Positions 32,240 to 44,509 of a stretch of DNA of 64,000 nucleotides are shown piece after piece. A model generated the notes under the pieces. The model was not told where the DNA came from and did not search any database. It saw nothing but the letters and a program-made list of their open reading frames with translations. Both the position numbers and the translations under genes were made by a program. Position 1 is the stretch's first letter; each line of letters starts with the position of its first letter. Source of the DNA: Hemileia vastatrix (lineage: Eukaryota; Basidiomycota; Pucciniomycetes; Pucciniales; Zaghouaniaceae); the NCBI GenBank assembly GCA_030280995.1, contig JASXTE010000015.1:21596501-21660500 (forward strand), read 5' to 3'.

Positions 32240-32500
32240 TATCCCAATCAGGCTCTCCTTGACTGGGAGAATAAAATACAGGAAAATAAAAATAAAAATT
32301 TTAAATTTTAAAAAATAGAATGGACTTCCTATGAATAGCACAAAAATATTTACCCTCTCCTAGAAAGGCTTTCTATGGCTAGGGCAAAAATAAGTTTCAA
32401 TAAATAAAAAAATTTAAATAAATTGAATTTACTTTCTATAAATAACATAGTAAGTTTTCTACTCTCCCAGCCAGGCTCTCCCTGTCTGGTAGAATAAATT
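32240..32500. repeat. Degenerate tandem repeat, units of about 105-115 bp
   Basis: Three related segments: CAGGCTCTCCTTGACTGGGA near 32249, AAGGCTTTCTATGGCTAGGG near 32362, and CAGGCTCTCCCTGTCTGGTA near 32471, each followed by an A-rich spacer. No gene. The rest of 32130-33099 is AT-rich with nothing recognised. Confidence 0.5.
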
Positions 32501-33104
32501 ATTTCAAAAAAATAAATGAATAAAAAGTAGAATAACAACAAAACTTTGGCAAAAAAATGCAGCAAGTTATAGGAATGTAACTTTATGTAAGTTAGAAAGT
32601 AGGAAAGTATGTTATAAATGTAATTAATTTCACAAAGGTAGAAAATCATGAATGAGTTTTAATGATATTTAATTTTCTAAGTTAAGACTTTTAAATTTAC
32701 ATGATGTAAAAATAAGTCAATGAATTATGATTGTAAATTTTAATAAGAAATATTTATTCACTCAAATCACTCTTCCTCTTTATTTTAAAATACCATACCT
32801 CAGAACTAGTCTCATGTAGCATTTTCATTTTATAAACATAAGAATTCTAGTGAGAAATATAAAAAAACATACACCAGAAAAAAAACTTTTACATTTTAGC
32901 AAGCTCTTATCAGCTCAAGAAATATTTCAATACTATTGGTAGGATGAACCTTCTTCAAGGTTCCTGCTTCTTTTGTGTTGATAAAATGGAATGTACCAAA
33001 AAAGAGAAAAATGAACAATATAAAGTTAAACATTTTATCCAAACTTAATGCTTTAAACTGAAAGGAAAAATATAAGGGTCTTATAGATTTCATGTGAGTA
33101 TTTG

Positions 33105-34342
33105 TGTCAGCCAGGCTATACCAGGAGCCCAGTAAATGATATGTTAACTTATTGGACCTGAAAGAGGGCATAAATAATTGCATTTGATGTATATAAATTA
33201 ATATTTTATTGCATAATAATATTATATAAGTATCTTATTAAATATAAGTGTTATATTAATTTTATTGTTATATAAATTATTTATACATTTAAATTAAGCA
33301 TAATATATTTTATATTCTACAAATAATGGCGCATTTTTATGTATTTAATAATTATAAATTTATAATTAATTAATTACTAACATATATTATAATTATATAT
33401 GTAAAATTGACTTATAATGTAATTACATTAATTATTTAAATTTATATATTAAATAAAACTTCATATTTATTAAACAATCAAATTGGGCGCTTCTTTTGAC
33501 CCTTAATTTTGTCATGAAAAAATTAAATAAATTATAATACTTATTTTATAAAATAGTATTATAAATTCTCAATTTGAATTAATTAATTGTTTTATTTAAA
33601 TTAGTTATTTAATTACATAATGAAAACAATTAAATTATATTAATTTACACTGAATTAAATTGATTACATACCTTGTTACGTCAAAACATGTTATTTGTTT
33701 CACTTAGAAATGCTGAAAACATCTTGTAATACTTGTTTTGAATTGTTTTTCCCATAGTTTTTATGTCACACAGTTGTTTAGTAACTCATTATTTTATATT
33801 AACTGATTTGGGAATTGGGGATGGGAAATTTATTTTCTTAATTGGGATTCTTATTATTTTCGTATATTTTTCTCTCAATTACTATGTTACAAATATCTTC
33901 TTTAATCTTCTTGTTTTACTTCATTACTATTTTGTATATAGTCAGTTGTAGCGCTTTAGAGGACCCATTGCCTATAAAAAGGCCTTGGATAATCCCCTGT
34001 AGCATCATCACTTACTATACACTCAACAACTTGAACATATTTTTATATTACGTTTATATTATTTTTTATTAGTATCAAAATTCTAATTTAAATTCTATAT
34101 AACTATTCAAAGGTTGCCTTAAGTCTGATAGTACTCATAGTGTTTGCCGCGCAGAACCCTTACCTTAAATAATATTAACATTTAATATTACCTCATTTTT
34201 TTTGTGTCATCCCTCAAGTAATTTGTCGTTTCTCCACTCCAATAAATTAAATAATTTATTTATATCTTATTTATTTTATTTCCCAAAACCTTTTTCCTTG
34301 TCCTCCTCTCTTTCTTCCCCTCTTCTAGACGACTGACCGACA
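33105..34342 (+). repeat. Element C 5' LTR (1238 bp)
   Basis: Begins TGTCAGCC, ends CGACA. Very AT-rich, with one conserved GC-containing block GGGCGCTTCTTTTGACCC at about 33485-33502, and a TATA box at 33973. The left boundary is fixed by the ATTTG duplication. Confidence 0.92.
33973..33980 (+). promoter_or_regulatory. TATA-like box of element C LTR
   Basis: TATAAAAA in the context CCTATAAAAAGGCC, about 370 bp before the LTR end; the same sequence is at 42369-42376 in the 3' LTR. Confidence 0.55.
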
Positions 34343-34344
34343 AC

Positions 34345-34358
34345 TGGGAGCCTTTCCA
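34345..34358 (+). other. Element C primer binding site
   Basis: TGGGAGCCTTTCC begins two bases after the LTR end. Element D has TTGGGGGCCTTCCC in the same place, so the site is conserved between the two. The tRNA is not identified. Confidence 0.6.
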
Positions 34359-35053
34359 AATGACGACGACGATACCAATACTTGCGACAAACGACATAAC
34401 GCACGGACCACCCAGCAAAAAAGAAACTTTTGCCGCAACCGTGTTTCAAACTTGGGTTAGATCTATTAGGTTTATATTAAATTAATTCATATATTATTTT
34501 GAAGTGATTTTTCGATCACTATAGTAAGTTAACCTTTTCACCTCTCACTCATATTACTATATTTTTACTGCAATAACAGTGATTGTGGCTTAATTGCTGA
34601 TTCACTGAGTGTAAGTGTTCATTTATTATATATTTTTTTTTCCTAGTTGACCATTATAGAGTGTTAAATTCCTCTTAGTCCTAGAAGAATTAACATTATT
34701 ATTAATAAAAATTGAATTATTAATTTAATTTTTTATTATTATTAATTTTTGTTTAATTTTTGTTGACTTAGATAGCACTTTGTGCTTAGTCCCATTTATT
34801 TCCATATTTAATATTGGTAATTTAATTAATTGGTTGACAAAAACTTAATTGTTTATTCCCAATTTTTCTTTGAAGTCCATTTTATTAATTATTTTTTATA
34901 AATATTACTTTATATTAAAAAACTTTTTTTTATATAATTTAATTAATAAATTTTTTTTCTTTTTGGAGCAAATTATTGACTGATTTTTATTAATATTTTT
35001 TTTAAAGAATTAATTAATCTTCCCACTATTATGTCCACAATTTGGCTGAGAAA

Positions 35054-35711
35054 ATGGATAACATGCAAGTGGATGAAATTGAAATTGATTATGATTCTGA
35101 TACTGTGAGTTCTTCTAAAGTTGAACATAAAAAATCTTATGCTAACAAGAAAAATTTACATAATTCAGGATGTGGAAATGACAGGAGAAGTAAACAAATC
35201 AAACCCCCTTCCCCCAGCACAACAGAAGAAAGTAAAACCTCCAGTACCTCAAGAAGGTCTTCCAAAAGGATTCAAAATAAAAAAGCTTCCTCTTCCCCAA
35301 CAAATCAGCAATCTGTCCAGTCATATCAAAGAACTGAGGACAGAAAACATGAAATACAAGGCAAAAGTAGACACCTTGTGGGATCAAGTTCAGGAACTCA
35401 GGAACCAAAATCAGGCCCAGGCCCCTCCTCAGTTGCCTCCCAATCAGCCTCAGTTTCAGGCTCAACCTTCACAGCCCCCCAGCTCCTTCACACAAAATCA
35501 AAGTACTATGGAAGTAGAGCAATGGAAATGGGATTATCTAATGAGTCACTACCAGCAGAATGTGTAACATCCTCCTCCTCATCAGCCTGGCCCATCCAGA
35601 ACACCCAATTTCCATCCTCCTCCTCATCCTTACCAACCAAGCAGGAGAAAGAAGGCCCAAGCACAATCCCAAACTCAGTCTCAGGGGAAGTTTCCTCCTC
35701 TGCCATGGTAA
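35054..35711 (+). pseudogene. Element C ORF0: spliced small coiled-coil, proline-rich protein, one stop
   Basis: Exon 1 (35054-35104) encodes MDNMQVDEIEIDYDSDT. A candidate intron (35105-35168) joins it to DVEMTGEVNKSNPLPP in another frame. Exon 2 (35169-35711) has a helical stretch (SNLSSHIKELRTENMKYKAK), a Pro/Gln-rich stretch, the motif QWKWDYLMSHYQQN, and a basic end (PSRRKKAQ) closing in PLPW and TAA. The TAA overlaps the gag ATG (ATGGTAA). A TAA at 35565-35567, likely from CAA, interrupts this copy. Elements D and E carry the same protein, and the alignable residues are better conserved in this frame than in the overlapping one. Function is unknown; it may be an accessory or leader protein translated before gag. 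Confidence 0.65.
35105..35168 (+). other. Candidate 64-nt intron of element C
   Basis: GTGAGT donor, TGCTAAC branch site at about 35139-35145, and TTCAG acceptor. The length is 1 modulo 3, so splicing shifts the frame from the gag-continuous frame into ORF0. Equivalent introns are in D (51997-52060), E (55943-56000) and F (63775-63832). Confidence 0.65.
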
Positions 35712-37402
35712 GTAATTTGGTTGATAGTCACTTGGGAATGTTTTCTAATAAGACTTCTTCTGCAGGTAATATTATTGAGAATGGTGAAAGAACAGTTAAA
35801 CCTTTTAAAAGACAGCTTCCTGTAACTAGTAGCCCTATTAATGTAATTAGCAAATTGTCATTTGATGAACCTCTACATTTGACTTCTACTTCTTTAATTA
35901 ATCCTTCTCTTGCAATTAAGAATGATTCTGTTTCCCCTGAAGTCTATGACTTAATTGAGAAAACTTCTAAAGAAATATTGAAAGATACCCTTGATTTTAA
36001 TGTTGTAAAAGACAAACAATTGAGAGAAGTGTTTATCCATGAAAATGATAGATTAAATAATTTGCACTTGCAATGTAAAGTAAGTTCTTTTGTACAGGAT
36101 AAAGCTTATTTTAAAATCAAAGAAACCATGAATATTGTTCTTAGCCAACAAAAACAAATAAGGAGGGACCATAGAGCTATCTCAGATAGAAATATCAATC
36201 TACATAAGACCTTGAGTGAATTGAAACCCCTTATTGAAGAAAATTATTCAGTAAAAAGTGAAATAAGATCTCTACAAAATGAGTTTAAAAAGCTAAAGAA
36301 TGATTTCCATGCACTAAGTGACAAACACACAGTTTCTGAGGACAGAAATGTTCTATCTCTTGCAAAAGTAAATGACCAAATTTCTGAAATTCCAATGATA
36401 AGAAACTATGCGTCTGACCTGCAGGAAAAATTCTCAACCTTAACCATCAATAATGGTAAGAATGAGAATGCTGTCCATAAGCTGCATAAAAATAAAGGTA
36501 AAGAACCTGAGCAAAGTTCCTCCTTTCTTCCTCATATTTCAACCATTAAACAAAGTGACAATGAGTCTGTAAAATCTTTTGCTACTAGAAAAAAATCTTG
36601 TGATGGTCATGCACCAGTTGTTTCTGTAAATAATGAAATTTCTGAACACCTGGCTAAACTTCAGGAAATATTAATGATGAATAATTCAAACCAAAAAATG
36701 GACCATCCCAGTAGTCAGAAAAATTGGCCTAAGCTGGACCAATATCCTACCTTTGATGGTGATTCTTCTTCTGATTGGCAGCACTTTATCCAAAGAATTG
36801 ATAATTTAAAGAGATCTTATAAACTACCTGATGAGGAAATTGTTTCTAAGCTAATTTCTTTATTTTCCAATGTAGCCTTGATGTGGTATGAATCTGGCCT
36901 TTTAGATAACAATCATTATACATGGAATGATTGGAAATCCTTGATTGAGAATCAGTTTGGTGGTTCAAAATTCAGGTTAACTCAGCAAAGACTGTATGAG
37001 AATACTAGATATGTATCCTCCTCTGTTGAAAAGCCCATTTTTTTTCTTATGAAAATAACAAAAATCCTAAGAGGAATTGATCCAAAGATGAATTATGATA
37101 TTTGGGGAGATAAAATCTTGTATAAATTACCAAATTCTCTTTGAGATTTGATTGTGGCTAGAACTGAGCATGTAAAGGAAAATTCTTCTTTCATTAATAT
37201 CTGTAATGAGGTACTACTCAACCATAGATATGAACCAAAGAATTACCTTGGTAAATCTTATAATGATCAGAATAAACTTTCTACAAAGCTCCCAGAAAAA
37301 TCTGGTAAAAACTCTGCCCCAGTTGCACCTAAAAAATATGCAACAAATACTTGTTATAAATGTAACAAACCATGGCAAAAGGGTCATGTTTGTGACAAAT
37401 AA
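35705..37402 (+). pseudogene. Element C gag with zinc knuckle
   Basis: ATG 35705 (MVSNLVDSHLG) overlaps the ORF0 stop. In this copy the same frame happens to be open further upstream to 35042. A long coiled-coil region (about 36200-36460) precedes the capsid-like region NWPKLDQYPTFDGDSSSDWQ, EEIVSKLISLFSNVALMWYE. TGA at 37142-37144 (CGA in element D) interrupts it. The zinc knuckle reads CYKCNKPWQKGHVC, where Gln replaces the His seen in element F (CFKCNKPWHKGHVC), so zinc binding is probably impaired. TAA at 37400-37402 lies directly after CDK. Confidence 0.85.
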
Positions 37403-39943
37403 ATTCATCTTGTTGAACAAAATGAAGACACTGATGAAGCTGAAATTGATGTCAATAATTCTTCTAGTGATTGTGAAAGTAATATCTCCTATGGCAATTA
37501 CTCTGTTAAAGATGTCTTAATGTTAGAACAGGATGTCCATTATGTAGATAATATATCTGAAGAATGTGTATTGGATTTATCTTCAGTGGAAAATGCTGAA
37601 ATAATTAAAGATATTAATAACAATTCTTTAGCCATATCTCCCTTGAAAGCACCTGTTATCATTAATGGTAAAAATGTTGATGTAGTTCTTGACTCTGGTG
37701 CTGGAGGAAGTGTAGTGTCTGAAAAGGCTTTAGCTTCAGTAGATAAGGATTATTTGAGTAAATTATTACCTATAACTTCTGAAAAATGGAGAGGGTATGG
37801 TTATACCTTAATTCCTATTGGCAAATACATAACCTCTGTATTCTTCAAATATAATTGTGGTTTTGTCAAAGCTATTTGTGAATTTGTTGTCATGAAAAAT
37901 GATAATTTAAGCAATTGGATTATTATGGGGAATGATATTTTAACCATGTTTGGTGTGAAATTGGACCCAGAAAATAATTGCTTCACCTTGGGATTGAATG
38001 GCAAAAGGAAATTCAAAATTTCCTCCTCTAAAAAACCTTCTGGGCATATGTTAAGGTCTTGTAACTCACTAATCCAGTGTAAAGGCAGAACATCAATTGA
38101 AATGGATGATTTATTAAATGAAATAAATACTGCTTCTTTTGGTGATCAGTTAACTAGTGAACAAAAGGATTCTATTATTGCCTCAATTGCCTCTTTCCCT
38201 ATGGCTTTTACTCATGGTTCTCATGTCTTAGGAATTGTTCAGGAAGAAATGAAAATTACTTTATCCTGTAACTTGAGTGATATCCCTCCTAGTCTTAAGA
38301 AAAAACCATATCCTGCTTCTCCAACAAAAACAAAGGATATTGAAGATATTATTGCCACATTATTAAAAATGAATATCATTGAGAAAGTGGATGTCACCCT
38401 CAAATATTGTGTCATCTCCCCAGTCTTGATTTCTTATGAAAAAGATATGGCTAGATTATGTGGTGATTACAGAGCATTAAAGGCTTATACTGTTGATGAT
38501 ATTTATCCTTTACCCAGAATTAATTCAATACATGCTACCTTGAAAGGTGCAAATTTTATTAGTTGTCTGGATGGTAATAAAGGATATCATCAAGTTCCAG
38601 TTGAGAAAAATTCTCAAAACTTTTTGCTTATTGCTACTCATATGGGAATATATAAGTATTTTAGGATGCCATTTGGCCCTAAAAATGCTCCTTAAGTTTT
38701 TCAAAAAGTCATGGATAACACTTTCCATCAAGAAATAATTGAAGGATGGCTCATGGTTTATATTGATGACATTATAATTTTTTCTAAAACTTTTGATGAA
38801 CATATGATTCACTTAAATAGAGTTTTCCAAAAAATGGATGAAATCAATATGACCTTGTCTTTAAAAAAGTGTAAATTTGGGTTTCAATCCTTGAAAGTCC
38901 TTGGCCATGTTGTGTCAGGCTTACAAATTTGTGTAGACCAAAACAAAGTTGCTGCCATTCAAAATGTGAAAGCACCAACTTCTGTAAGAGAAATACAAAG
39001 TTTTTTGGGTATGTGTGGCTATTATAGACAATATATTAAAAATTATCAGGTCATAGCCTTGCCTCTTACAAAACTGACCAGAAAAGATGTTGCCTTTCTC
39101 TGGAATAATGACTGTCAAAAAGCTTTTGATACATTAAAAAGTTGCTTAATGACAGCCCCTATATTGGCTCTTCCAAATTTCAACAAACCTTTTGTCCTTT
39201 ACACAGATGCTAGCTTTGTTGGTCTGGGTGCTGCCCTTCACCAGAAACAAATTATAAATGATAAATCCTCAGAGGTTGTAATTTGTTATATTTCAAGAAC
39301 CTTGAGAAATAGTGAATTGAAATATGGTGCCACTCAATTAGAGTGCTTAGCAGTTGTTTGGGCTCTTGAGAAGCTCCATTACTATCTAGATGACCAAAAA
39401 TTTGAATTGGTAACTGACTGTAGTGCTGTGAAGTCCCTCTTAAACCTGAAAACACCTAACAGACATATGTTCAGGTGGCGACTTGCTGTTCAAGAATACA
39501 GAGGACGGATGACAATTATCCATAGGGCTGGAAATGTTCACTACAATGTTGATATGCTCTCCAGATTGCCTCTGCCAAATAATTACTCAAATCCTGCTTA
39601 TGTACCTGATGGTGATACTGCTCATATCCATGGTATATTTCTAGTTGATATGGAAGAAGAGTTATTACAATTAATACTGGATTCATATGAGAAGGATTCT
39701 GATTTAAATAAATTGGTTACTATCTTAAATGATCCTAAAAATGCTTCAATTCAAGCATTAATAAAAACTCTTCCTGCAAAGTATCAAAATGCTTTGAGTA
39801 AAGGAAAGTTTTCTATTGAAGATGGTTATATATATTATAGAAGAAAGCTTACTTATGTAATTGTGATTCCTCCTTCTATGAGAGAAACTATCCTCAAACT
39901 TTGTCATGATGACATATTGGCTGGTCATTTTGATCTTGAATAA
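37403..39943 (+). pseudogene. Element C protease, RT and RNase H
   Basis: Protease DSGA in VVLDSGAGGSVVSEKALASV at about 37680-37740. RT: ISPVLISYEKDMARLCGDYR, FISCLDGNKGYHQVPVEKN, FRMPFGPKNAP, then TAA 38693-38695, then the intact active-site box MVYIDDIIIFSKTF at about 38755-38795. RNase H: FVLYTDASFVGLGAALHQKQ; LECLAVVWALEKLHYYLDD; tail AGNVHYNVDMLSRLPLPNN. The frame ends with TAA 39941-39943 at the integrase zinc region (LCHDDILAGHFDLE). Functional residues are mostly preserved; the stops disable it. Confidence 0.9.
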
Positions 39944-41464
39944 ACATTGATTAGAATCAAAAACACTGCTTGGTGGGATAATATGTCTGAAGACACAAAA
40001 TTATATGTTGAATCTTGTGATTCCTGCCAAAAATCTAAAAGTTTGACAGGTAAAAGAGCAGGGTTATTACAACATATTGAAGCACCTAATTCTCCTTGGC
40101 AAATCATTAATATGGATTTTGTCACTGATCTTCCTGTTGCAGGTAAAGACAGCTTTAACTCTTGTTGGGTAATAGTAGATAGATTCTCAAAAATGTGCAA
40201 ATTTATTCCAACCCACAAAGATGTATCCACAAAAGAATTAGCTTTCTTATGGTGGTCTTACATGTTTAATATTATTGGTTTTCCAAAAGCCATTATCTCT
40301 AATAGAGATTTAAAATTTACTTCTGAGCTTTGGACCGCTTTGATGGATATTTGTGGCTGTGAGTTAAAGTTGTCTACAGCTCACCATCCTCAGACTGATG
40401 GTCTAGCTGAGAGAATGATTCAAACTCTGGAAGATATGATTAGAAGGTATTGTGCCTTTGGTTTAGAATATAAAGACAATGACAGATTTACTCATGATTG
40501 GGTCACTCTATTGCCTGGTCTTGAATTTGCATATAATAGCACTGTTCATTCTGTCACTGAGAAAAAGCCTTTTGAGCTTTGGTTAGGTTATGTCCCTAAT
40601 ACTCCTGCTCAGATTCTCAATAATAAATTACCTAAGTTGGAACTACACCCTGTTGTAAAATCTTTTATGCAAATGCAGCAGCTATGCAGAAAACATGCTC
40701 AGAGGTGTATTAATAAAGCATTTGAATATGAAAAGAAAAGATGGGATAAATCCCATAAAGAATACACATTTAACAAGGGTGATGAAGTGTTGATCTCTAC
40801 TGTCCATTTCAATTTACAAGCACTACGCAATATAGGGGGTGGACTTGCTAGCAAGTCCTCAACCTGAACTCAGATGGAACTCAGATGGAACTCAGACTGA
40901 ACTCATACTGAACCCATACTGAACTCTACTTGAACACCCACCTAAAACTGTTCTTCTGAGTGGTGTTCATTCCTGATTGTATGGCTCCTTTATCAATAGC
41001 TCAATGTGTGTTCAATCTATAGTGAGTTTGGGTCCAAGGTTGCGGACTTGCTAGCAAGTCCGCCCCCCATATTGTGTGGTGAAGGTAACAACAAATTTAA
41101 AGATCCTTTTGTAGGACCATTTGTTGTTAAAAGAATGGTTGGTGATAATGCAGTTGAAGTTGTATTGTATTCTCCATATGATAGGAAACATCATGTTTTT
41201 CCCATTTCCTTGATTAAGCCTTATACTTCCAACAGTGACTTATTTCCCAAAAGAAGGGGAAGACCTAGGAAAAACCCTCAGGAAGTCACAGAAACAGTGT
41301 AAATTGATAAAATTCTCAATGATAGAATTATCACTTCTGAAAGAGGTACTGAATATTTATTGAGATATAAGAACAGATAATCTGAACATGATGCATGGAT
41401 ACCTGGCAAGGAGATTTCAAATCTTCCTACTCTGTTGAAAAAGTACAAAAAGAAAAAATTGTAG
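39944..41464 (+). pseudogene. Element C integrase and chromodomain-like tail, interrupted by a MITE
   Basis: HHCC zinc finger end (YVESCDSCQKSK), then the core: INMDFVTDLPVAGKDSFNS (first Asp), SNRDLKFTSELWTALMD (the second Asp is here in a changed context, SNRDL for SDRDP), and TAHHPQTDGLAERMIQTLED (Glu). A 261-bp MITE (40821-41081) splits HFNLQ from GNNKFKDPFVGPF. After a GPF/Y-type module, the end VRILNDRIITSERGTEYLLR-like sequence with SEHDAWIPGKEISNLPTLL resembles a divergent chromodomain. Stops at 41300-41302 and after LLRYKNR; final TAG 41462-41464. Confidence 0.85.
40821..41081 (+). mobile_element. CACTA-like MITE (261 bp), copy 1
   Basis: Ends CACTACGCAATAT and, inverted, CACCACACAATAT; each is followed after a G run by the perfect 18-bp palindrome GGACTTGCTAGCAAGTCC. 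Duplication AAG at 40818-40820 and 41082-41084; 3-bp duplications and CACTA ends are the signature of the CACTA/EnSpm superfamily. The interior has tandem-like GAACTCAGAT/GAACTCATAC units and no reading frame. Copy 2 is at 59462-59722, also 261 bp. Confidence 0.88.
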
Positions 41465-41487
41465 CATTTTTTTTTATTGTTTTTTTT

Positions 41488-41499
41488 AGAGTGAGGGAG
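41488..41499 (+). other. Element C polypurine tract
   Basis: AGAGTGAGGGAG directly before the 3' LTR; the same tract in inverted form precedes the 3' LTRs of D and F. Confidence 0.75.
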
Positions 41500-42750
41500 T
41501 GTCAGCCAGGCTATACCAGGAGCCCAGTAAATGATATGTTAACTTATTGGACCTGAAAGAGGGCATAAATAATTGCATTTGATGTATATAAATTAATATT
41601 TTATTGCATAATAAAATTATATAAGTATCTTATTAAATATAAGTGTTATATTAACTTTATTTTTATATAAATTATTTATACATTTAAATTAAGCATAATA
41701 TATTTTATATTCTACATATAATGGAGAACTTTTATGTATTTAATAATTATAAATTTATAATTAATTAATTACTAACATATATTATAATTATATATGTAAA
41801 ATTGACTTATAATGTAATTACATTAATTATTTAAATTTATATATTAAATAAAACTTCATATATTATTAAACAATCTAATTGGGCGCTTCTTTTGACCCTT
41901 AATTGTGTCAGGAAAAAATTAAATAAATTATAATACTTATTTTATAAAATAGTATTATAAATTCTCAATTTGAATTAATTAATTGTTTCATTTAAATTAG
42001 TTATTTAATTACATAATGAAAACAATTAAATTATTTTAATTTACACTGAATTAAATTGATTACATACCTTGTTACGTCAAAACATGTTATTTGTTTCACT
42101 TAGAAATGCTGAAAACATATTATAATACTTGTTTTGAATTGTTTTTCCCATAGTTCTTATGTCACGGAGTTGTTTAGTAACTCATTATTTTATATTAACT
42201 GATTTGGGAATTTGGGATGGGAAATTTATTTTCTTAATTGGGATTCTTATTATTTTCGTATATTTTTCTCTCAATTACTATGTTACAAATATCTTCTTTA
42301 ATCTTCTTGTTTTAATTCATTACTATTTTGTATATAGTGAGTTGTAGCGCTTTAGAGGACCCATTGCCTATAAAAAGGCCTTGGATAATCCCCTGTAGCA
42401 TCATCACTTACTATACACTCAACAACTTGAACATATTTTTATATTACGTTTATATTATTTTTTATTAGTATCAAAATTCTAATTTAAATTCTATATAACT
42501 ATTCAAAGGTTTCCTTAAGTCTGATAGTACTCATAGTGTTTGCCGCGCAGAACCCTTACCTTAAATAATATTAACATTTAATATTACCTCATTTTTTTTG
42601 TGTCATCCCTCAAGTAATTTGTCGTTTCTCCACTCCAATAAATTAAATAATTTATTTATATCTTATTTCTTTTATTTGCCAAAACCTTTTTCCTTGTCCT
42701 CCTCTCTTTCTTCCCCTTTTTCTTCCCCTTTTCTAGACAACTGACTGACA
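41500..42750 (+). repeat. Element C 3' LTR (1251 bp)
   Basis: Direct repeat of 33105-34342 with few differences (one short duplication of TCTTCCCC near 42710-42725). Followed by ATTTG, the target duplication. Confidence 0.92.
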
Positions 42751-42755
42751 ATTTG

Positions 42756-44504
42756 CATTATTATAAAGCCAAGAATTCTACTGATGTTGTGGTCATCCAA
42801 CATTGGCTGGGGCCTTTGTTGTGTAGTTTGCATGGTTAGGTGATGTCTAAATGGCATTAGTTTCAGCTTATAGTGTTTTACTGGGTTCACAGGCTGAATA
42901 TTTGTCCTATGGGGACAAAGCTAATATCATTGGATAGACCTGGGTTTTCTCTATATCTTATGTTTTAATGATATTTTTATATTCCAAGTTTTGAGAGATC
43001 TTTGGCAACTTTTCATTTTTTACTATAACTGTTTAATTCATTTTTGCGTTTTCTGGGATAAAATAAAGTCTTATATTTAAGTGCTTATTACCATTAGATA
43101 GCCCTAATTTATCTCCACATTTTATGCCTTGTTGATTTTTTAGCATATTTTACAGTTTAAGGTTTTTTCTGTTGTTTTCTGGCTTCAGGGGGTCTAGCCA
43201 CCTCAACAGTAGCATTCTGGAGAGCACTTCTAGAGGGGTCTTATGCATTTTTTCTGGAAGAAACGCCAAATTAGTTACTTTAGCCTAGATTTTTAGATGG
43301 GGATCTGTGTGCACATACTGAATAAGACAGTTTGGGGCAACTTTAATTATTATACATTTCTTACTCTGTATTCACTGATTTTGGCCACAATTGGCTGTGT
43401 TTGATGAAATTTGAGTTCTTCATTTAACTCTACTTTGAAAAATGTTTTCTGTTGTGTAGCTTTTCAACCTGCATCAAGTATTATTGCTGTTTTCTGTGCA
43501 ACAAGTGCACAGTGTTTTGGTTTTCTGGTGTGGATCTTTCTGCATTTCAGGTTTGTTTTGTTCTGTAGTCTATCTAGGCTACTTTCTTGAATTGTTAAGA
43601 AGTCAAGAAGTGTGTTGGAAGGGGCATTGTAACAGTCTCTAATTTTCTGTAGCAAATTAATCTCACCTGGTATTTCTCAAAAAAACAAGAGATTTTCTCC
43701 CTAGTTTTTCTCCAGCTCCCTTGGTCAAGGGCTATAGCTAGTACTATAGGATTGTCTACAATGTCAATATATGTATAGGCTGTTATACTTTTTATTCCAT
43801 CATAATTTTTCATGCAAGGTAATTCATTTTATTTGAAGAAGAATACACTCTCACTTATGAATCCTATTCTTCTACTGGAAGTCATTAAGAGACTTGTTGG
43901 GTTAAATAAATGAATACTGAATTATAAAAAGAAATAAAATATTAAAATTTTTTTTAATTATAATAAAGATATGAGATACATTATTCCCAATAAATTTTTG
44001 AGCTCCTTTCTCCCCACCACCCTTTTCACCAGAAAAAATTAAGGGGGGCATGCATGCAAGTACATGGTGTAACAGCACACACAAAGACATTTTCCAGCAC
44101 TTTCTAAGCATTTGACCAGCATATGAAAATTATTTGAAAAGTTTTTTACCTGCATTAAACCAGAACTCATTCAGTAAATTTTCTTAAAATCCCTGTATGG
44201 CTTCATCTCCTTTGACATATCAATTAAATAATAAACTATAAAAATACATCATATGCTAAAATTCTTTCTTATCTCAATTGTATATTTTCCATCATATATT
44301 TATAATAAAATAACATATTTAATCATTCGCTAACATTTTTTCTCATATCATTATCTACTGTCCCATCAGCTTTAAATATTTGATAACTTTTTAAACACAT
44401 ATAATGTTACTTTTCAATCAAAATTTCTGTCAGTATGAGCTCCAGTACAGAGATGTAAATAGCTTAATTAGTCAGTTGTCTAAAAGTTTTAATGGTTCAG
44501 TATG
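42756..44504. other. Stretch between elements C and D, no gene recognised
   Basis: About 1.7 kb, less AT-rich than the LTRs up to about 43800. No long frame, domain or repeat with another part of the window was seen. A host intergenic origin or an unknown old element is possible. Confidence 0.35.
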
Positions 44505-44509
44505 AATAG

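Larger units (their letters stand above)
33105..42750 (+). mobile_element. Element C: complete chromovirus-type Gypsy retrotransposon (9.6 kb)
   Basis: LTRs at 33105-34342 and 41500-42750 start TGTCAGCCAGG and end GACTGACYGACA. The target duplication ATTTG is perfect (33100-33104 and 42751-42755). Internal order: primer site, leader, ORF0 with a candidate intron, gag, protease, RT, RNase H, integrase, C-terminal chromodomain-like tail, purine tract. At least four stop codons and a 261-bp MITE in integrase make it inactive. The two LTRs are very similar, so the insertion is fairly young. Confidence 0.93.

Noticed and set aside
42756..43900. Several minus-strand frames of 62 to 73 codons between elements C and D
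   Set aside because: All short, overlapping, without domains or splice support.
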